In this document: piece by piece, positions 17,320-25,987 of the stretch
Layout of the letters: each line of letters begins with the position of its first letter
Position numbering within the stretch: position 1 is the first letter of the stretch
From: Heyndrickxia shackletonii
GTDB taxonomy: Bacteria; Bacillota; Bacilli; Bacillales; Bacillaceae_C
Assembly (NCBI RefSeq): GCF_001420715.1
Contig: NZ_LJJC01000006.1
Span: 554,770 to 607,478 of the forward strand
Reading direction: 5' to 3'
Length of the DNA stretch: 52,709 bases
Translations under genes and position numbers: made by a program
The notes under the pieces: generated by a model
Told to the model about the DNA's origin: nothing
Databases searched by the model: none
What the model saw: the letters and a program-made list of their open reading frames with translations, nothing else

Positions 17320-18227
17320 AATCATGGAGAGTCGGGAGTATATCAATGGGAGCAGCTCTAGTTTTTCTAGGGATGTTCCTGTTATTGTCGCAAGTGCTTC
17401 ATTGGAATATAGCTAATGTATTAATAGCTTGGTGGCCGCTTCTGTTGATAATATTAGGAATAGAAATTTTACTTTCCTTGTATTTTTCGAAGCATGATAA
17501 GCCTATTGTAAAATATGATATCCTCAGCATCTTTTTCATCGGCATCATTGGCATGTGCGGGATTGCTTTTACCATATTCAGTTCTACAGGAATTTTAAAT
17601 AAGGTTACCTATGCAATGGCTGCTGAAACAAAAACGCTAGATTTACCGAAATATAATAAAACGATGGATAATCATATTAAAAGAATTGTGGTGGAAACGC
17701 AAAATCAGCCGGTAACAATTGAGTCCACGAAGGAAAAATCTATCTCAGCCTTTGGAACGTATACAGCGGAAACGGTAGAGAACCATTCTGCCATTAAGAC
17801 GGTGGATGATTATTTAATGTTGGAGGAAAAGGGAGATACCGTCTATTTAAAATTGAAAGATGGACCAAATCAGCATGATCCTTTTTCTAATGGGACTCAA
17901 GTTTCTGCAACAGTTCTGATCCCTGAAAATGTAAGGCTGGAAGTCGAGGGGAGTTTTAATCCTATTACATTAAAAGTAAGAAATCTATCAAATAATTGGT
18001 ATTTGAACAGTTTATCAGATGTTACTATTCAAGTAATGGGTAAGCCGGATCTTTTGGTAGATGCAAATCAAGCTGATCAGCTGTCAGGGGATAGCTGGAT
18101 AGAAATGAAGGAAAAAGGCCATAATGGTGATATTGAGAAGAAAAGTGGAAAAATGACATTTGGGGATGGAACACATCATATCGTAATAACGAAATCGTCC
18201 GCCATTTCAGTCACACACTTGCCATAA
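17316..18227 (+). CDS. Membrane protein with LiaI-like helices and DUF4097-like outer domain
   Basis: 303 residues. Residues 1-95 hold three hydrophobic helices, the first pair being of the LiaI/DUF5668 type (GAALVFLGMFLLLSQVLHW ... WWPLLLIILGIEILL). The remaining 200 residues are beta-rich, with short repeated strands as in DUF4097 putative adhesin domains, facing outside. ATG at 17316 overlaps the previous stop (ATGA) and follows AAGGAGAAG. LiaI/LiaF-type proteins take part in cell-envelope stress sensing, so this last gene of the sigma operon is a candidate sensor or effector. Confidence 0.72.
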   Translation: MKSWRVGSISMGAALVFLGMFLLLSQVLHWNIANVLIAWWPLLLIILGIEILLSLYFSKHDKPIVKYDILSIFFIGIIGMCGIAFTIFSSTGILNKVTYAMAAETKTLDLPKYNKTMDNHIKRIVVETQNQPVTIESTKEKSISAFGTYTAETVENHSAIKTVDDYLMLEEKGDTVYLKLKDGPNQHDPFSNGTQVSATVLIPENVRLEVEGSFNPITLKVRNLSNNWYLNSLSDVTIQVMGKPDLLVDANQADQLSGDSWIEMKEKGHNGDIEKKSGKMTFGDGTHHIVITKSSAISVTHLP

Positions 18228-18296
18228 GAGATGGACATCTGTTCACTAGATTTTTACATTAAAAAGAGTTATGATATTCGAGAGACAATTTTGAAT

Positions 18297-18320
18297 CTGG
18301 CTTATGGCCAGTTTTTCTTT
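18297..18320 (+). terminator. Terminator of the sigma-factor operon
   Basis: CTGGC / GCCAG stem with 5-nt loop, then TTTTTCTTT. Confidence 0.75.
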
Positions 18321-18327
18321 GCAATTT

Positions 18328-18383
18328 AGAAAAGCGAATGCGCCTTGCTTATCTGATAACCGATAGGCAGCTTGCGCTAGAGA
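18328..18383. repeat. Short relative of the 5357-5504 intergenic repeat
   Basis: Starts AAAAGCGAATGCGCC and contains CCGATAGGC and TAGCGC-type ends like the longer element near 5.4 kb, but lacks its centre. Probably a deleted or degenerate copy. Confidence 0.55.
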
Positions 18384-18493
18384 GATACTTCATTAGGGAA
18401 ACGAAGCTTAAATTTACGGATCAATATTACCCTCCCCATGAAAAAATACATACAAAAATTCATCGTAAAAGATTTTAGATTAGGATGATGAAC

Positions 18494-19411
18494 ATGAAAA
18501 GAGCAAGAATTATATATAATCCAACTTCCGGTCGTGAGCTTTTTAAAAAGCATCTTGCAACTGTATTGCAAAAGCTTGAAATGGCTGGATATGAAACATC
18601 CTGCCATGCGACAACTGGTGCAGGGGACGCTGTTGAAGCAGCAAAAATAGCGGTTGCACGCCAATATGATTTAGTTGTTGCGGCTGGCGGGGACGGTACC
18701 ATCAATGAGGTTGTGAATGGACTCGCGGAGCAAGATTATCGTCCAAAACTTGGAGTCATTCCAGTTGGAACTACGAATGACTTTGCTAGGGCATTGCATA
18801 TACCTCGTGACATAGAGGTTGCAGCGGATATTATTGTCAAAGGGGATACAATTCCCGTCGATATCGGAAAATATAATGACGGATATTTTGTCAATATTGC
18901 CGGTGGAGGAAGAATTACCGAGCTAACCTATGAGGTACCCAGCAAGTTAAAAACAATGATTGGCCAGTTGGCATATTATTTAAAAGGTATTGAAATGTTG
19001 CCTTCGATTCGTGCCACCGATATGCGCATTGAGTATGACGGAAAGCTTTTTGAAGGAGAGGCCATGTTATTTTTGGTCGGATTAACGAACTCTATTGGCG
19101 GTTTTGAAAAACTAGCACCTGATTCCTCTATCAATGATGGCTTGTTTACGCTGATGATTTTAAAGAAAACAAATCTTGCTGAATTTATTCGGGTGGTTAC
19201 CTTGGCGATTCGCGGAGAGCATGTAAATGATCCGAACGTAATTTATGCTTCCGCAAACAGAATAAAGGTGAGCTCTAGTGAGAAAATGCAGCTCAATATT
19301 GATGGCGAATTTGGCGGACTGGTTCCAACAGAATTTGAAAATTTATATCGCCATTTAGAAGTTTTTGTACCGATTGATAAAATTCGTCCGCAGGATATGG
19401 TGGAATCATAA
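18494..19411 (+). CDS. dagK: Diacylglycerol kinase (soluble, DagK/DgkB family)
   Basis: 305 residues from ATG at 18494; two earlier in-frame ATGs (from 18485) overlap the likely AGGATG ribosome site. It phosphorylates diacylglycerol to phosphatidic acid, recycling the lipid left by lipoteichoic acid synthesis. The N-terminal nucleotide-binding motifs RARIIYNPTSGRE and AAGGDGTINEVVNGLA match B. subtilis DgkB closely, as does the metal-site region PVGTTNDFARAL. In B. subtilis it lies between gatB and rlmCD; here other genes separate them. Monocistronic, with a strong terminator. Confidence 0.95.
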   Translation: MKRARIIYNPTSGRELFKKHLATVLQKLEMAGYETSCHATTGAGDAVEAAKIAVARQYDLVVAAGGDGTINEVVNGLAEQDYRPKLGVIPVGTTNDFARALHIPRDIEVAADIIVKGDTIPVDIGKYNDGYFVNIAGGGRITELTYEVPSKLKTMIGQLAYYLKGIEMLPSIRATDMRIEYDGKLFEGEAMLFLVGLTNSIGGFEKLAPDSSINDGLFTLMILKKTNLAEFIRVVTLAIRGEHVNDPNVIYASANRIKVSSSEKMQLNIDGEFGGLVPTEFENLYRHLEVFVPIDKIRPQDMVES

Positions 19412-19412
19412 G

Positions 19413-19446
19413 AAAAAACGTTTACCATTGGGGTAAACGTTTTTTG
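19413..19446 (+). terminator. Terminator of dagK
   Basis: AAAAAACGTTTACC / GGGTAAACGTTTTTT hairpin. The symmetrical A and T runs mean it can act in both directions, although putP (minus strand) ends 170 bases away. Confidence 0.9.
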
Positions 19447-19615
19447 GTTGCAAAGTTGTTAGTTTTTGAAAGATCAATTAATGACATCTGGTATTTCAAA
19501 GGGTAACTCCAGAAGTTTTGGAGATTAGCTTTTGAAACGGTGCCTTAATTTCAACATTTTAAAGTTAATTCAGCGGAACTTAACAATAATTCCGCCGAAA
19601 TACGATTGGCTCAAC

Positions 19616-21094
19616 TTACCCATGTTTCAACAGGGAAACACTCTCCTGAAACTCTTTCTCAATCTCCTCATTATGTTTATGGGTAGCTAGGCTTACAATA
19701 ACACTGACAATTAGGTTGGCAACAAAGCCGGGAACAATTTCGTAAAGGGTATTGCCAAGCCCTGTATTTTTCCAGACGATGACGGTAATGGCACCGACAA
19801 TCATTCCAAAAAGCGCTCCCCAGTGGTTCATCTTTTTCCAATATAGACTTAGGAATACAACCGGTCCGAACGATGCGCCAAATCCTGCCCATGCGTACGC
19901 AACCAACTCCAAAATCGTTGCATTTTTATCAAATGCAAGGATCGCCGCAATTACCGCCACGGCTAAGACAGCCATTCTTCCAAAGAAAACTAGCTCTTTA
20001 TCTGATGCTTCTTTACGGAAAACTAATTTATAAAGATCCTCTGTTAAAGCACTGGATGTGACAATTAATTGTGATGAAATAGTACTCATAATGGCAGCAA
20101 GTACAGCTGCTAGTACAAAACCAGCTACAAGTGGGTGGAACAAGATTTGCCCCAACTGAATAAATACCGCCTCAGAATCACTTAACTTAACATTTGTATG
20201 ATTATGGAAGTAGGCAATTCCAATTAAAGCAGTTAAGGATGTTCCAAGAAGGGATAGAATCATCCAACTCATCCCAATCCGTCTGGCACTCTTTGTCTCC
20301 TTGATGGTTTTAATCGCCATAAAGCGCACGATAATATGCGGCTGACCTACATAACCAAGTCCCCAAGCCAACGAAGAGATTAATCCCAAAATTGTTGTTC
20401 CTTTAAAAAAGTCTAAAAGTGTTGGGTCAATTGATTTTATAGTATGGAATGTTTCAATTGGTCCTCCTGTTTTGAAAAAGCCCATCGCAGGAACAAGCAA
20501 TAAAGCAATAACCATGATAAGACCTTGAATAAAATCAGTCCAACTAACGGCAAGAAATCCGCCAAATAATGTATAGGCAACTACAACCCCTGCCACAATG
20601 AACAGACCTGTACGGTAATTTAGATGGAAGGAGCTCTCAAAAAAGACTGCTCCTGAGACCATTCCGGATGATACATAAAAGGTGAAAAAAACTAAAATAA
20701 CAAGAGATGAAACAATTCGCAAAAGCTTCGTTTTATCTTTGAAGCGGTTTTCGAAAAAGGATGGAATGGTTATAGAATCATTAGCAACCTGTGTATAGGA
20801 ACGTAGTCTTGGCGCAATGAGAACCCAGTTTAAATAAGCACCAATGGTAAGCCCAATCGCAATCCAGGCATCAGCGAGGCCTGACAGATAAATCCCCCCT
20901 GGCAATCCCATTAAAAGCCAACCACTCATATCAGCAGCACCAGCGCTTAATGCCGTTACGGCGGGACCTAATGATCTGCCGCCTAACATATAGTCCGTTA
21001 AATTACTTGTTTTACGAAATGCGTACCATCCAACTAAAAGCATCATCAGCATATATAGCCCGATGGCAATCAACTTGTAAGTTTCCTGTGTCAT
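19616..21094 (-). CDS. putP: Sodium/proline symporter (PutP/OpuE family)
   Basis: 492 residues, about 13 membrane segments, solute:sodium symporter family. The Na+ site region is DYMLGGRSLGPAVTALSAGAADMSGW near residues 34-60. ATG at 21094 follows GAGGAGATG. It imports proline with Na+, for nutrition or osmoprotection. In B. subtilis the related opuE sits next to gatCAB, which fits the yer-region synteny; no putA/rocA-type genes lie nearby, so an osmotic role is possible. No clear terminator in 19447-19615. Confidence 0.93.
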   Translation of the reverse strand: MTQETYKLIAIGLYMLMMLLVGWYAFRKTSNLTDYMLGGRSLGPAVTALSAGAADMSGWLLMGLPGGIYLSGLADAWIAIGLTIGAYLNWVLIAPRLRSYTQVANDSITIPSFFENRFKDKTKLLRIVSSLVILVFFTFYVSSGMVSGAVFFESSFHLNYRTGLFIVAGVVVAYTLFGGFLAVSWTDFIQGLIMVIALLLVPAMGFFKTGGPIETFHTIKSIDPTLLDFFKGTTILGLISSLAWGLGYVGQPHIIVRFMAIKTIKETKSARRIGMSWMILSLLGTSLTALIGIAYFHNHTNVKLSDSEAVFIQLGQILFHPLVAGFVLAAVLAAIMSTISSQLIVTSSALTEDLYKLVFRKEASDKELVFFGRMAVLAVAVIAAILAFDKNATILELVAYAWAGFGASFGPVVFLSLYWKKMNHWGALFGMIVGAITVIVWKNTGLGNTLYEIVPGFVANLIVSVIVSLATHKHNEEIEKEFQESVSLLKHG

Positions 21095-21217
21095 ATGATC
21101 ATCTCCTCATGTTGCATTATTGGGAATAGTCTATCATTTACTGGCGCAAAATTATAGTAATATTTTTTTAATAGGAAAAATGTCATATTGATGCTGATTA
21201 AATAGTCCTGAATTAAT

Positions 21218-21329
21218 TTTTGAAAATAATATTTTCAAAATATAATTTGTTTTCATTTCATGGTTAATTAAGTCAGTATTTAAGTATCTCAGCCACCAAT
21301 TGCATCATGTATATTCCCCCTAATTGGTG
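21218..21329. promoter_or_regulatory. Two inverted repeats between putP and the DUF3231 gene
   Basis: A perfect 10-bp-arm palindrome TTTTGAAAAT-AAT-ATTTTCAAAA (21218-21240) and a looser pair CACCAATT (21294-21301) / AATTGGTG (21322-21329). Either may be an operator in this divergent intergenic region; no known binding site is recognised. Confidence 0.4.
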
Positions 21330-21368
21330 ACAGAATAACGTTATGTATAAGAAAGGGGACAAAGGGTT

Positions 21369-22376
21369 ATGCAGACGGAACATAATATTAAGTTAACTTC
21401 CAGTGAAGTTGCCCAGTTGTGGTCAGGCTATATGAATAGCAGCTTATGTAATTGTCTGTTTACGTATTTTATTGAAATTGTAGAGGATACACAGATTAAA
21501 GCCCTTGTTGAAAAAGGTATGCTTCTTTCCCGAGAGCATCTTCAGAAATTGAATACCATTTTTACGAATGAAGGGTATCCAGTTCCATGTGGGTTTAATG
21601 TTAAAGAAGATGTGAATCTTCAAGCGCCGAGATTATTTTCAGACCCTTTTATCCTTTATTTCATTCATCACATGGGTGAAATGGCCTTAGGATTTTACCC
21701 AATAGGAAAAACTATTTGTTCCCGTGCAGATACCCAGGAATATTTCTCCACATGCTTGCATGAACTGGATGAATACGATACGTTGGCTACTAACTTGCTG
21801 TTATCTAAAGGATTATATATACGATCCCCACACATTAACCCTTCCGAAAAAGTGCATTTTGTAAAAAATGAGCACTTTTTAGGAGGATGGTTTGGAAGAA
21901 GAAAAACATTAACCGTAATGGAAATTTCAAATTTAGTGGTGAATATGCAAAGAAATGCATTAGGGAAAGCAACGATGATTGGATTCAGTCAAGTTGCAAA
22001 TTCCAAAGAGGTACGCGAGTTTATGTTAAGAGGCAAGCAAATTGCGGAAAAACATATTAATGTATTCGGAGAGGCTTTAAAAGAAAGTGATCTTCCAGTT
22101 CCAATGGGGTGGGAAACCGGTATCACCTCTTCACAAATTGCTCCTTTTTCAGACAAAATGATGATGTTTATTACGACGGCATTAATAGGATTAAGCATAG
22201 GATTTTATGCGACTAGTATGGCAACATCCTTCAGGAAGGATTTGTCGCTGCATTATGTAAGGCTTTCTGCAGAAATCGGGACCTATGCCGAAGACGGGGC
22301 AAAATTAATGATTAAAAACGGGTGGCTGGAAGAACCTCCGCTTTCCGATGATCGGAACCGACTGGCGAAACATTAG
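21369..22376 (+). CDS. DUF3231 family protein (two ferritin-like helical repeats)
   Basis: 335 residues made of two related halves. Each begins with a short segment like LTSSEVAQLWSGYMNSSLCNC or LTVMEISNLVVNMQRNALGK and then continues with long helices, the DUF3231 layout, which resembles four-helix bundles of ferritin/CotF type. The family is common in spore-formers, often with several copies per genome; function is not established. ATG at 21369 is preceded by AAAGGGGAC. The last residues are hydrophilic and no signal peptide is present. It stands alone. Confidence 0.8.
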   Translation: MQTEHNIKLTSSEVAQLWSGYMNSSLCNCLFTYFIEIVEDTQIKALVEKGMLLSREHLQKLNTIFTNEGYPVPCGFNVKEDVNLQAPRLFSDPFILYFIHHMGEMALGFYPIGKTICSRADTQEYFSTCLHELDEYDTLATNLLLSKGLYIRSPHINPSEKVHFVKNEHFLGGWFGRRKTLTVMEISNLVVNMQRNALGKATMIGFSQVANSKEVREFMLRGKQIAEKHINVFGEALKESDLPVPMGWETGITSSQIAPFSDKMMMFITTALIGLSIGFYATSMATSFRKDLSLHYVRLSAEIGTYAEDGAKLMIKNGWLEEPPLSDDRNRLAKH

Positions 22377-22396
22377 CAGATAGAAAAATTTTTTAT

Positions 22397-22408
22397 TCAA
22401 ACGTTTGA
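22397..22408. promoter_or_regulatory. 12-bp perfect palindrome TCAAACGTTTGA
   Basis: Lies 20 bases after the DUF3231 stop and 60 bases before the thrS promoter. Operator-like, but no cognate regulator is recognised. Confidence 0.35.
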
Positions 22409-22467
22409 TTAAAATATAATTTCGTCAATAAAAAATATAAAAGAATAAATTTTTTGAGAATTGACTC

Positions 22468-22496
22468 TTGCATATTATGGATCCTTGTGCTAAGAT
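22468..22496 (+). promoter_or_regulatory. Promoter of the tandem T-box / thrS transcript
   Basis: TTGCAT (22468-22473), 17-nt spacer, TAAGAT (22491-22496) with an extended TGC before it. Confidence 0.65.
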
Positions 22497-22528
22497 ACAT
22501 TTCAATTAACAATAACATAATTTTACGC

Positions 22529-22770
22529 AATGAAGAGGACATGAATCATTCATAAAATTTCTTTACAAGAGAACAGGGCCACCGGCTGAAAGCCCTGTAA
22601 GAAAGAGAATGGTTTACCACCTTGGAGCAATGATGGGGAAATGTGAAAAGCAGAATATCCATCATCGGAGAAACCGTTATTTATTTGAGCATATGTACAA
22701 TTTTGGGCATATGGAATTAGGGTGGAATCACGACCGCACTCGTCCCTTGTAGGGGATGGGTGCGTTTTTT
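22529..22770 (+). promoter_or_regulatory. T-box riboswitch 1 upstream of thrS (Thr specifier)
   Basis: Stem I loop region with the specifier ACC (22616-22618) followed by A, then the T-box AGGGTGGAATCACGA (22719-22733). The terminator hairpin runs from 22735 and ends in TTTTTT at 22765-22770. ACC is a threonine codon. The T-box sequence differs from copy 2 at one base (AATC versus AACC). Confidence 0.92.
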
Positions 22771-22782
22771 ATTTAATATAGT

Positions 22783-23038
22783 TTATGCGAAGAAGAGGAC
22801 ATGAATCATTCTTAATGTTTCTTTACAAGAGAACGGGGTCACCGGCTGAAAGCCCCGAAGAAAAGAGGATGATTTACCACCTTGGAGCAATGATGGGGAA
22901 ATGCGGGGAGCAGAATAACCATCATCGGGAGAACCGTTATTTTTACTTAAGCATAAAGCATATTTAATGTGTTTTATGGAATTAGGGTGGAACCACGACA
23001 CACTCGTCCCTTTAGAGGATGAAGTGTGTTTTTTTTTA
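22783..23038 (+). promoter_or_regulatory. T-box riboswitch 2 upstream of thrS (Thr specifier)
   Basis: A close duplicate of riboswitch 1, about 260 bases downstream: specifier ACC at 22876-22878, T-box AGGGTGGAACCACGA at 22984-22998, terminator from about 22999 ending in nine T. Two complete leaders in series mean RNA polymerase must pass two terminators, each opened by uncharged tRNA-Thr. Confidence 0.93.
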
Positions 23039-23062
23039 TATAAACTTTTAGGAGGAATGAAA

Positions 23063-24271
23063 ATGTCAATGCAGATTGAAGTGGAAAAGAGAAATCATCG
23101 CAAATTAGGTCAAGAGTTAGAACTGTTTGCATCCATGGAAGAGGCTCCGGGAATGCCATTTCTTTTACCAAACGGGATGGTACTTCGCAACGAGTTAGAA
23201 AATTATTGGAGGAAAAAGCATCAAAAAGCTGGCTATCAAGAAATCAAAACACCGATTATGATGAAGCAGGAGCTCTGGGAGCAGTCAGGTCATTGGGATC
23301 ATTATCATGAAAATATGTATTTTTCCGATGTAGACCAGCAGCGCTATGCTATAAAACCGATGAACTGTCCGGGGGCTATTTTAATTTTTAATCATAAAAA
23401 AAGAAGCTACCGTGAACTGCCTATCCGTTACGCAGAATTAGGTTTGGTTCACCGTCATGAATTATCTGGTTCATTAAATGGTTTGCTAAGAGTTCGGTCC
23501 TTTACTCAGGATGACGCCCATATCTTTGTTAGAAACAATCAAATCGAAGCGGAAATTGGAAAGGTTTTAGATTTAATTGATGAGATATACTCCCATTTTG
23601 GTTTTGAGTATAAAATAGAGCTTTCTACTCGTCCGGATGAGTTTATGGGCTCTATAGAGATGTGGGATCAAGCAGAACTGGCATTGGAGTCTGTTTTAAA
23701 AGAAAAAGAACTAAACTATCAAGTTAATCCAGGGGATGGTGCCTTTTATGGCCCGAAAATTGACTTCCATATATTAGATTCACTTGGACGAAGCTGGCAA
23801 TGCGGAACAGTACAGCTAGATTTTCAAATGCCGGAAAAATTTAATTGTTCCTATGTCGGGGAAGATGGCAAACTGCATCGTCCTGTATTGATCCATCGAG
23901 CGATCTATGGCTCCATTGAGCGGTTTATGGCCATTTTGATAGAACACTTTGCAGGTGATTTCCCGCTCTGGCTTGCACCAGTTCAAGTGAAAGTACTTCC
24001 AATCGCTGAACCTCATAAGGACTACGCTTATTCCATTAAATCAATGCTGGAATTAGCGGGTGTACGAGTAGACGTTGACGAAAGGGATGAAAAAATAGGC
24101 TTAAAAATAAGGGAAGCCGAAAAACAAAAAATCCCTTATATGCTTGTGGTAGGAGACAAAGAGGTTGAAAATCAATCAGTCGCCATCAGAAATCGAATAG
24201 ACAAGAGCCAAAGCTCTATGAGTGCAGAGGAGGCATTTTATTATTTGAAACAGGAGATTATGAAGCAATAA
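23063..24271 (+). CDS. thrS: Threonyl-tRNA synthetase lacking TGS and editing domains
   Basis: 402 residues, against about 640 for ordinary bacterial ThrRS. It begins directly at the catalytic domain (NHRKLGQELELF). Zinc/threonine-site residues are all kept: Cys102 (MNCPG), His153 (DDAHIF) and His278 (LIHRA), with spacings nearly equal to those of E. coli Cys334, His385 and His511. Motif 2 Arg is R131 (HRHE), motif 3 Arg is R287. The anticodon-binding domain (LAPVQVKVLPIAE to the end) is complete. The N-terminal TGS and the Ser-tRNA(Thr) editing domain are absent. ATG at 23063 follows AGGAGG; no frame upstream continues the missing domains, as the T-box occupies it. Probably a second, starvation-inducible or drug-tolerant copy. 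Confidence 0.9.
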   Translation: MSMQIEVEKRNHRKLGQELELFASMEEAPGMPFLLPNGMVLRNELENYWRKKHQKAGYQEIKTPIMMKQELWEQSGHWDHYHENMYFSDVDQQRYAIKPMNCPGAILIFNHKKRSYRELPIRYAELGLVHRHELSGSLNGLLRVRSFTQDDAHIFVRNNQIEAEIGKVLDLIDEIYSHFGFEYKIELSTRPDEFMGSIEMWDQAELALESVLKEKELNYQVNPGDGAFYGPKIDFHILDSLGRSWQCGTVQLDFQMPEKFNCSYVGEDGKLHRPVLIHRAIYGSIERFMAILIEHFAGDFPLWLAPVQVKVLPIAEPHKDYAYSIKSMLELAGVRVDVDERDEKIGLKIREAEKQKIPYMLVVGDKEVENQSVAIRNRIDKSQSSMSAEEAFYYLKQEIMKQ

Positions 24272-24292
24272 CAATTGATTAAAAAACAGTAC

Positions 24293-24331
24293 AAATAGAG
24301 ACAAATTCCAGATGAATTCGTCTCTATTTTA
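24293..24331. terminator. Bidirectional terminator between thrS and nagZ
   Basis: 16-bp stem with one mismatch (24293-24308 with 24314-24329). The AAATAGAGAC / GTCTCTATTT arms end in A and T runs on both strands, between convergent genes. Confidence 0.8.
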
Positions 24332-24358
24332 TGGCTGTAAGTCATTCGATGTTTTACG

Positions 24359-25987
24359 CTATTTAGGCGGACTGTAAACAGAGTAGTGATCTAATACTGC
24401 GTTTTGACTGTTAATAGAAAAGACAAATTTCAACGCATAAGCACCATGCGAATAGCTGAGTATTTCTTCGCTATTTTCAGTTGTAACATCTGAGATTGGT
24501 GAACCAAAGTAATTTTTTATATCAATAAGGGTTAAATTTTTCAACTTGGGATCAAAGGACCGGATTTCAAATAATAGTCGCTCTTTATTATATGCAACGA
24601 CTACATGTTTTTTGCTGTAAGTGCTGTACGTCCCTTTAGCTGCTGCTACATAATCGCGTTTTTCCTCTTCTCCCCATTCTTTTCTAACGGTATCTATTGT
24701 GCTTCCAAGGTGAAACTCAGCATTTATGATTTCTCTCTTTTTCGCTTTCGAAGCAATATCATGGAGAAGAATATTTTTTGTTGAACCAGTTGTAGAGGAA
24801 CCAGTTGAAATAGCTTTCTTAATTTGTGCATTCAGCTTCGTTATATTGACAGATGGAACTTTATTATTCGTAAGTTTATATTTTCGCTTAAGGGATAAAA
24901 TCCTGTAGACACTCTTATTAATGGTGCTTTCGGAAATGGTGTGATTTTTGGCCGCTTTGTATAGACTGTTGTATACAGTACTAACATTTTCTTTTCCGTG
25001 TCCAACTAGAATCATATCACTTCCGGCATTTACTGCCTTCACAGCTGCATCTTTTAGATTATAGTGTTTAGCAATCGCTCCCATTGTCATGTCGTCTGTT
25101 ATAACAACTCCATCGAAACCTAGTTGCTTTCGTAAAAGCCCTGTAATAACCGTTTTAGACATAGAAGCTGGATACTTAGAATCTAATTTTTTCATCAATA
25201 TATGGGCAACCATTACCATATCTGCATTGTTTTTAAAGGCATTTCGGAACGGTATTAGTTCCAATTTATTTAAACTAGCTAAATCTTTATTCACTACTGG
25301 AAGCGCTAAATGAGAGTCAATAGAAGTATCTCCGTGTCCGGGAAAATGCTTGACTACCGGAATGATGTTTCCAGAACGAATTCCCTTCATCATAGCTGCT
25401 CCCTGTTTAGAGACAATATTTGAATTGGAACCAAATGAACGATCGCCAATTACGGTGTTTTTAGGATTACTCTGTATGTCTAGCACAGGAGCAAAATCGA
25501 CGTTGAACCCAAAAGATGTTAACTCATTTGCAATTACGTTTCCGATATTATACGCATATTTTTCATTATTTGTTTCTCCGATTGATCTTGCGCGTGGGGT
25601 GTTTATTATTGATGCAGGCATACGGTTAACTCTCCCGCCTTCCTGGTCAGTGGAGATAAAAAGAGGTACCTTATTATTGGAATTAGCTGTTTTCAGCGCA
25701 TTTGTTAAGTTCACCAATTGGGTCTCGCTTTTTATATTTGTACCAAAAAGGATTAGCCCACCTAATTTGTATTCTTTTATGAGATCGGCAGCATCAGTCG
25801 TTACGCTAGTCCCCTCAAATCCGCCAATAATCATCTGTCCAATCTTTTCAGATAAAGACAATCTATTAAGTTCTTCTTGAACGGGATCTGCATTATTTTT
25901 TATTGGTTTTTCGTTTTTCATTCCACACCCTGTTATTAGAAAAAGAGTGCTTACTATTACTAAAATTTTCGTTAAATAAGTTTTCAT
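24359..25987 (-). CDS. nagZ: Lipoprotein beta-N-acetylglucosaminidase (NagZ, GH3) with C-terminal DUF4309
   Basis: 542 residues. A lipoprotein signal ends in the lipobox LITGC, with Cys21 as the lipidated residue, so the enzyme sits outside on the membrane. Residues 40-380 are a GH3 barrel: STDQEGGRVNR, the KHFPGHGDTSIDSH loop (213-226) that supplies the acid/base in NagZ, and the nucleophile in VITDDMTMGA (about Asp298). It removes GlcNAc from muropeptides in cell-wall recycling. Residues about 415-540 resemble DUF4309 (as in YjgB), instead of the second alpha/beta domain found in B. subtilis NagZ. ATG at 25987. Alone on its strand. Confidence 0.88.
   Translation of the reverse strand: MKTYLTKILVIVSTLFLITGCGMKNEKPIKNNADPVQEELNRLSLSEKIGQMIIGGFEGTSVTTDAADLIKEYKLGGLILFGTNIKSETQLVNLTNALKTANSNNKVPLFISTDQEGGRVNRMPASIINTPRARSIGETNNEKYAYNIGNVIANELTSFGFNVDFAPVLDIQSNPKNTVIGDRSFGSNSNIVSKQGAAMMKGIRSGNIIPVVKHFPGHGDTSIDSHLALPVVNKDLASLNKLELIPFRNAFKNNADMVMVAHILMKKLDSKYPASMSKTVITGLLRKQLGFDGVVITDDMTMGAIAKHYNLKDAAVKAVNAGSDMILVGHGKENVSTVYNSLYKAAKNHTISESTINKSVYRILSLKRKYKLTNNKVPSVNITKLNAQIKKAISTGSSTTGSTKNILLHDIASKAKKREIINAEFHLGSTIDTVRKEWGEEEKRDYVAAAKGTYSTYSKKHVVVAYNKERLLFEIRSFDPKLKNLTLIDIKNYFGSPISDVTTENSEEILSYSHGAYALKFVFSINSQNAVLDHYSVYSPPK

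Noticed and set aside
22529-23040. Tandem duplication read as a mobile or CRISPR-like repeat
   Set aside because: Each copy is a complete T-box leader with specifier, T-box and terminator; only two units, and the spacing is that of the riboswitch itself.
22967-23062. Longer N terminus for the threonyl-tRNA synthetase
   Set aside because: The extra 32 codons run through the T-box sequence and terminator of riboswitch 2 and have no ribosome site; AGGAGG at 23050 marks ATG 23063 as the start. They do not encode TGS or editing motifs.
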